Of a stretch of DNA of 10,108 nucleotides, positions 7,017 through 10,108 are shown piece after piece. The first letter of the stretch is position 1, and each line of letters begins with the position of its first letter. Under the pieces are notes generated by a model that saw nothing but the letters and a program-made list of their open reading frames with translations, was not told where the DNA came from and made no database searches. The DNA is from Acidobacteriaceae bacterium (GTDB lineage Bacteria > Acidobacteriota > Terriglobia > Terriglobales > Acidobacteriaceae): the NCBI GenBank assembly GCA_003168235.1, contig PMSZ01000172.1:178-10285 (forward strand), written 5' to 3'. Both the position numbers and the translations under genes were made by a program.

Positions 7017-7044
7017 AGTATGACTTCACAGTCTCGATTGTGAA
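7017..7044 (-). promoter_or_regulatory. Candidate promoter and operator palindrome for the MFS gene
   Basis: On the minus strand, TTCACA (7039-7044, five of six matches to TTGACA) and CATACT (7017-7022, four of six to TATAAT) are 16 bp apart, about 53 bp before the MFS start. Overlapping the -35 and the spacer, 7025-7044 is a 20-bp inverted repeat with TTCACA/TGTGAA outer arms; eight of nine base pairs match around a 2-bp centre. This is the size and position of a site for a dimeric repressor such as a TetR or MarR protein. The symmetry is seen directly; the promoter and regulator are inferred. Confidence 0.4.
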
Positions 7045-7062
7045 AGAGAAAGGTGGATCGCT

Positions 7063-7084
7063 GCTGCAAACCAACTTTAGCAGC
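7063..7084 (-). terminator. Hairpin downstream of the TMTC-like gene
   Basis: On the minus strand GCTGC-(T)-AAA pairs with TTT-GCAGC around a GTTGG loop: eight base pairs with one bulged base, starting 26 bases after the stop codon at 7111. No run of T follows, so efficient Rho-independent termination is uncertain. Confidence 0.3.
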
Positions 7085-7110
7085 CGCGAAGAACGGGGAG
7101 AGATGGGAAA

Positions 7111-9036
7111 TTAGTTTGCGAGTAATTGCCGGACGGTCGCGAGGTCGTCGTTGAGATCAGGGTCGATGCGGGCCGCCTGAATCTGGGCCGCGCGTGACGC
7201 GTCCCGCTCTCCACCGAGTTCAAGGGCATAGGCAAGAAGCAGGTATCCCACCGGCGTCGGCTGCAGTTCGACCGACCGCTTATAATCCTTGGCCGCCAGG
7301 GTGACGTTGCCGGCCCGTTGCGCCAGCAGCCCGAGACCGCGATAAGCGGCTGCATTCACTGGTTGCTCGTGGAGTGCGGCTTCGAATTCCTGCTGTGCGC
7401 TGTCATATCTATGCAGCGACAGGTGCGCGTAACCGCTGTTGGCCAGCGCGGTCGCGAGTAAAGAAGGGGACGTCCCCGGAAACTGAACGACGGCAGCGTA
7501 ACCCTCGATCGCGGCCTTGTAATTGCCGAGCATCTGCTCGTAGGTCGCGAGATTGAGCGTTGCCAACGGGTCGGCAGGCTGCAAAACGTGCGCCCGCTGC
7601 AGATGCGGCAATGCTTCCTTTGCTCTACCCGTGGAAATCAATGCCATGGCCAGGTTTTCTTCGGCAGTAAAGTTTCCGTCGGTGACCGCGACCGTGTGCT
7701 CCCAGAGCGTGGCATTGTCGCTCCAAAAACTCACTTGCCGGTAAAGCGCAACTCCCAAAACTAACGCGATGAGGGCAGCGGTGGTTGCGTACGCCGCCAC
7801 AGGCACCGGCCAACGTTCCATGAGGTCGGCGACACCCCAGCAGACAATAAGAAAAATTCCCAGCTGCGGAATATAGAGATAGCGGTCAGCCATAAAATGA
7901 GGGCCAATCGTAATCACTCCGCTCATCGGCAGTAAAATTCCGAGAAACCAGAACCAACCCACGAACAAGACGCGATGCTGCCGCCAGATCACAACCAGGA
8001 TGGTGATGGTGATAAGCACCAACGCCGACACCAAGGCGGCGGAAATGCTGGTCGCAAATCCGGGATGCGGATACAGAGGCGCAAGATCGGCTGGCCAGAA
8101 GGTTTTTTCGAGATACTTTACATATCCCATGGCCGCATTTGCCAGGCGTATCCATAGCGGGAACCGAGATTCGTTCGCTCCGGTTTCCGCGATGTAACTG
8201 AAAGCCGTCCCGGTTCGCATGGTGATGACCGCGCTCGCGGTCGACAACGCAAACCACGGTAGTTTCTCCGCAACCAGCTTCAAAAAAGAGAAAGTGGGCG
8301 AGGGATGCGTCGCCGCGTCACCGACTGCTTCGGCCGAGCCAGGACTCGATTGAATACGTCGCAAGGGCCAGTAGTCGAGCAGCAGAAGCGCAAACGGAAA
8401 CGTGATCACCTGCGCCTTGCTCATGAGCGCCAAAACAAACGCCAGCGTGACCGTCAGGTATCGTCCGACGCCGGGACGACGCGCATACCATCCATAGGCG
8501 GCGAGTGCGATGAGAAAGAAGAACATGCTCAGAACATTCTTCCGCTCCGAGATCCATGCTACCGACTCCACATTGATGGGGTGTAACGCGAAAAGCGCGG
8601 TGACTGCCAGGCTGCGCCAGACGAAGCCGGTGGCACTCTGCAAAATCAGGAACAAAAGCACAACATTCGCCGCATGCAGCAGCAGGTTCGTCGTGTGATA
8701 ACCCGACGGGCCCAAGCCGAACACCTGAGTATCAAGACCGTAAGAGAGCCAGGTGAGCGGATGCCAATCCAAGTCCTTCGGCGTGTGAAACGCCCAGGCC
8801 ACAGTGTTCCAGTTCAATCCAGCACGGACTTGCGCGTTCTCGCTTACGCAAATCTGGTCGTCGTAATTCAGAAATGGAGCGCGCGTGACTGGACTGTAAA
8901 GAGCAATCGTAACCACAGCCAGCGCAAGGCACAGCATCAGCCGGCGCTTTTGCACCCAATGCAAGATGAAGGACTCAGCCGAGTCTGCGGCGATCTCTGG
9001 GCCCGGCGTCTGGTGCGTTGCATCGGTCGATGTCAT
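7111..9036 (-). CDS. TMTC-like GT-C membrane glycosyltransferase with C-terminal TPRs
   Basis: Polytopic inner-membrane protein of 641 residues, a bacterial relative of eukaryotic TMTC O-mannosyltransferases (GT-C fold, lipid-linked sugar donor). After a hydrophilic N-terminus comes helix 1 (about 33-50), then the first extracytoplasmic loop with NYDDQ (57-61), where GT-C enzymes carry catalytic acidic residues. Family landmarks follow: DWHPLTWLSYGLD (90-102), FGLGPSGYHTTNLLLH (106-121), ALHPINVESVAWISERKNVLS (150-170), LLLLDYWPL (217-225) and DRYLYIPQLGIF (384-395). About ten hydrophobic segments extend to about 432. The tail (about 456-627) holds five TPR-like units, likely for binding a protein partner or acceptor. 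The start ATG has only a weak GAGAG ten bases upstream. Sugar and acceptor are unknown. No other cell-envelope sugar gene adjoins it. Family assignment is strong; the enzymatic role is inferred. Confidence 0.85.
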   Translation of the reverse strand: MTSTDATHQTPGPEIAADSAESFILHWVQKRRLMLCLALAVVTIALYSPVTRAPFLNYDDQICVSENAQVRAGLNWNTVAWAFHTPKDLDWHPLTWLSYGLDTQVFGLGPSGYHTTNLLLHAANVVLLFLILQSATGFVWRSLAVTALFALHPINVESVAWISERKNVLSMFFFLIALAAYGWYARRPGVGRYLTVTLAFVLALMSKAQVITFPFALLLLDYWPLRRIQSSPGSAEAVGDAATHPSPTFSFLKLVAEKLPWFALSTASAVITMRTGTAFSYIAETGANESRFPLWIRLANAAMGYVKYLEKTFWPADLAPLYPHPGFATSISAALVSALVLITITILVVIWRQHRVLFVGWFWFLGILLPMSGVITIGPHFMADRYLYIPQLGIFLIVCWGVADLMERWPVPVAAYATTAALIALVLGVALYRQVSFWSDNATLWEHTVAVTDGNFTAEENLAMALISTGRAKEALPHLQRAHVLQPADPLATLNLATYEQMLGNYKAAIEGYAAVVQFPGTSPSLLATALANSGYAHLSLHRYDSAQQEFEAALHEQPVNAAAYRGLGLLAQRAGNVTLAAKDYKRSVELQPTPVGYLLLAYALELGGERDASRAAQIQAARIDPDLNDDLATVRQLLAN

Positions 9037-9143
9037 GAAAGGTCGGCTCTCGCAAACGGCAATGACTCGACCTTAGCAGAACGAAACCAACGTTTCCGCT
9101 TACAAAAGTACCCTATCGGTTGTGGGTTTTGTCAGAACTGACT

Positions 9144-10108
9144 TCAGCTGGCGGCCGGTTGTTCCGCGTGGGAGTCGGAATGCTTATGCGTCGCCTTGTG
9201 CTCGCGCCGGATGGCGAGCAGGTCCTTCTGCAGCAGATCGAGAACGTTCGACGGTATTTCCACTCCCCACTCCTCGATCTCTTTTTCGTCCCAATGTCCA
9301 TTGAGTCGAAGCGCCGCGTCCGTCAAATCCTCGGGAAACGCCTGGCGATAACCCCCTTCGCGGGAGAGCACCTCGCCGAACTGGCGTCCGGTGTGCATTT
9401 CGTAGATGCGCCGGGTGGAATTGCCGCCGTTATTGATAAATGCCAGCAGCACTTCGCCTTCTTCTCCGTAATCGGGACGGTAAAACCACGCCTGCGGCGC
9501 GTCGGCCTTCGGACGCGCGCGCTTTCTGCCGGTGACGGTCACCACTTCCTGCTCCGGCTTCACTTCATTCGCGGGATCGAAGTAATAAACTCGCGAGCAT
9601 GATTCGCAGACCATGACCTTCTCGCCGTTGCGAACTTCGTTGTAGGTCTGCGGACGCAGCATCACCTGGCAGCCCATGCATTTCTGGTCGCGGACTTCCG
9701 CCAACCCAGTGCCGCGAAACTTGGCGACTCGCTCATATTGCCGGAGAACATCCTCAGAAACTTCCTGGCGGAGCGCGTCGCGCCTGGCGTTCCAATCGGC
9801 GAGCTTGGACTGGTCTTCGGCGGTAACTCTTCGCGCGTCTTCTTTTTCCTTTTCGATCTCTGCCGTTTCCGCCTTGAGCTCGACTTCCGCCGCTTTCACT
9901 TCCTTGTCACGCGCATCGACGTTGACCATCACCTCGAGGATCCGGTCCTCGTTCAGGCGAATCTCCTGCTCGGCAAACTGTATTTCGTGCAGCAGCGCCT
10001 TGTATTGGTCGTTGGTTTTTACGTCGAGGGATTGGTCGCGGTACTTGGAAATCTTGCCTTGCAGATCTTTGATTGCGGCTTCGAATTTCTTGCGGTTGGC
10101 TTCGTCGC
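9144..10108 (-). CDS. Coiled-coil C4 zinc-ribbon protein (DUF164/CdsZ-like), 5' end beyond right edge
   Basis: Member of the bacterial family with an N-terminal helical hairpin and a C-terminal four-cysteine zinc ribbon. 320 residues are visible; the true start lies past the window, so the internal GTG at 9932 is not the start. The visible N-part is a charged heptad-like coiled coil (about 9720-10108) including the family stretch VKTNDQYKALLHEIQ. The zinc ribbon is CMGC ... CESC, with cysteine codons between about 9597 and 9680. In this family the protein normally ends soon after the ribbon; here about 145 further residues follow: a basic linker (GRKRARPKAD), a region rich in aromatic and acidic residues (about 9200-9500) and a His-rich tail (HKATHKHSDSHAE). 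Family members are reported to bind nucleic acids or help translation or flagellar regulation in other phyla; the role here is unknown. The stop lies 107 bp from the TMTC-like gene. Confidence 0.85.
   Translation of the reverse strand, partial: DEANRKKFEAAIKDLQGKISKYRDQSLDVKTNDQYKALLHEIQFAEQEIRLNEDRILEVMVNVDARDKEVKAAEVELKAETAEIEKEKEDARRVTAEDQSKLADWNARRDALRQEVSEDVLRQYERVAKFRGTGLAEVRDQKCMGCQVMLRPQTYNEVRNGEKVMVCESCSRVYYFDPANEVKPEQEVVTVTGRKRARPKADAPQAWFYRPDYGEEGEVLLAFINNGGNSTRRIYEMHTGRQFGEVLSREGGYRQAFPEDLTDAALRLNGHWDEKEIEEWGVEIPSNVLDLLQKDLLAIRREHKATHKHSDSHAEQPAAS

Noticed and set aside
6965..7069. Longer N-terminus for the MFS transporter
   Set aside because: The extra 35 residues are unlike an MFS N-terminus and cover the promoter/operator-like region, while the ATG at 6964 has a good GGAG site.
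9131..9142. GTCAG-AA-CTGAC hairpin after the zinc-ribbon gene as a terminator
   Set aside because: The stem is only 4-5 bp with a very small loop; it is followed by AAAA rather than a T-run on the coding strand.

Overview
The window looks like ordinary chromosome from an Acidobacteriota bacterium, probably of the Terriglobia (Koribacter- or Sulfotelmatobacter-like). This placement is an inference from overall protein character: a bacterial TMTC-type membrane glycosyltransferase with TPRs, a Tat-exported HisC-like aminotransferase, a small secreted double-module protein, moderately high GC, and an AT-rich GTAAT-repeat spacer. No marker gene such as rRNA is present to confirm it. I see no tRNA, rRNA, CRISPR array, insertion sequence, integrase or phage gene.

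Layout from left to right: (1) a minus-strand clpB disaggregase gene whose 3' end runs off the left edge (1-2130); (2) a 150-bp AT-rich spacer with an 8-bp-periodic GTAAT repeat facing inverted copies of itself; (3) a minus-strand RlmI-type 23S rRNA cytosine methyltransferase (2281-3540); (4) a minus-strand PLP aminotransferase of the histidinol-phosphate family with a twin-arginine signal (3633-4847); (5) a divergent plus-strand secreted cysteine-rich protein (4999-5640); (6) a convergent minus-strand TetA-like MFS exporter (5687-6964) with an operator-like palindrome in its promoter region; (7) a minus-strand TMTC-like GT-C glycosyltransferase with C-terminal TPRs (7111-9036); (8) a minus-strand coiled-coil plus C4 zinc-ribbon protein (9144 to beyond the right edge) with an unusual C-terminal extension.

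Spacing between same-strand genes is about 90-150 bp, so this is not a tight operon and most genes probably have their own signals. Two genes (clpB, rlmI) serve protein and ribosome maintenance. Four products (aminotransferase, secreted protein, MFS exporter, TMTC-like enzyme) are predicted to act in or beyond the cytoplasmic membrane, but nothing shows that they form one pathway. No intergenic stretch exceeds 160 bp. The points most worth following are the GTAAT repeat hairpin, the duplicated cysteine module of the secreted protein, the exported aminotransferase, the operator-like palindrome before the MFS gene, and the extra domain of the zinc-ribbon protein. I did not find a convincing new multi-gene system.
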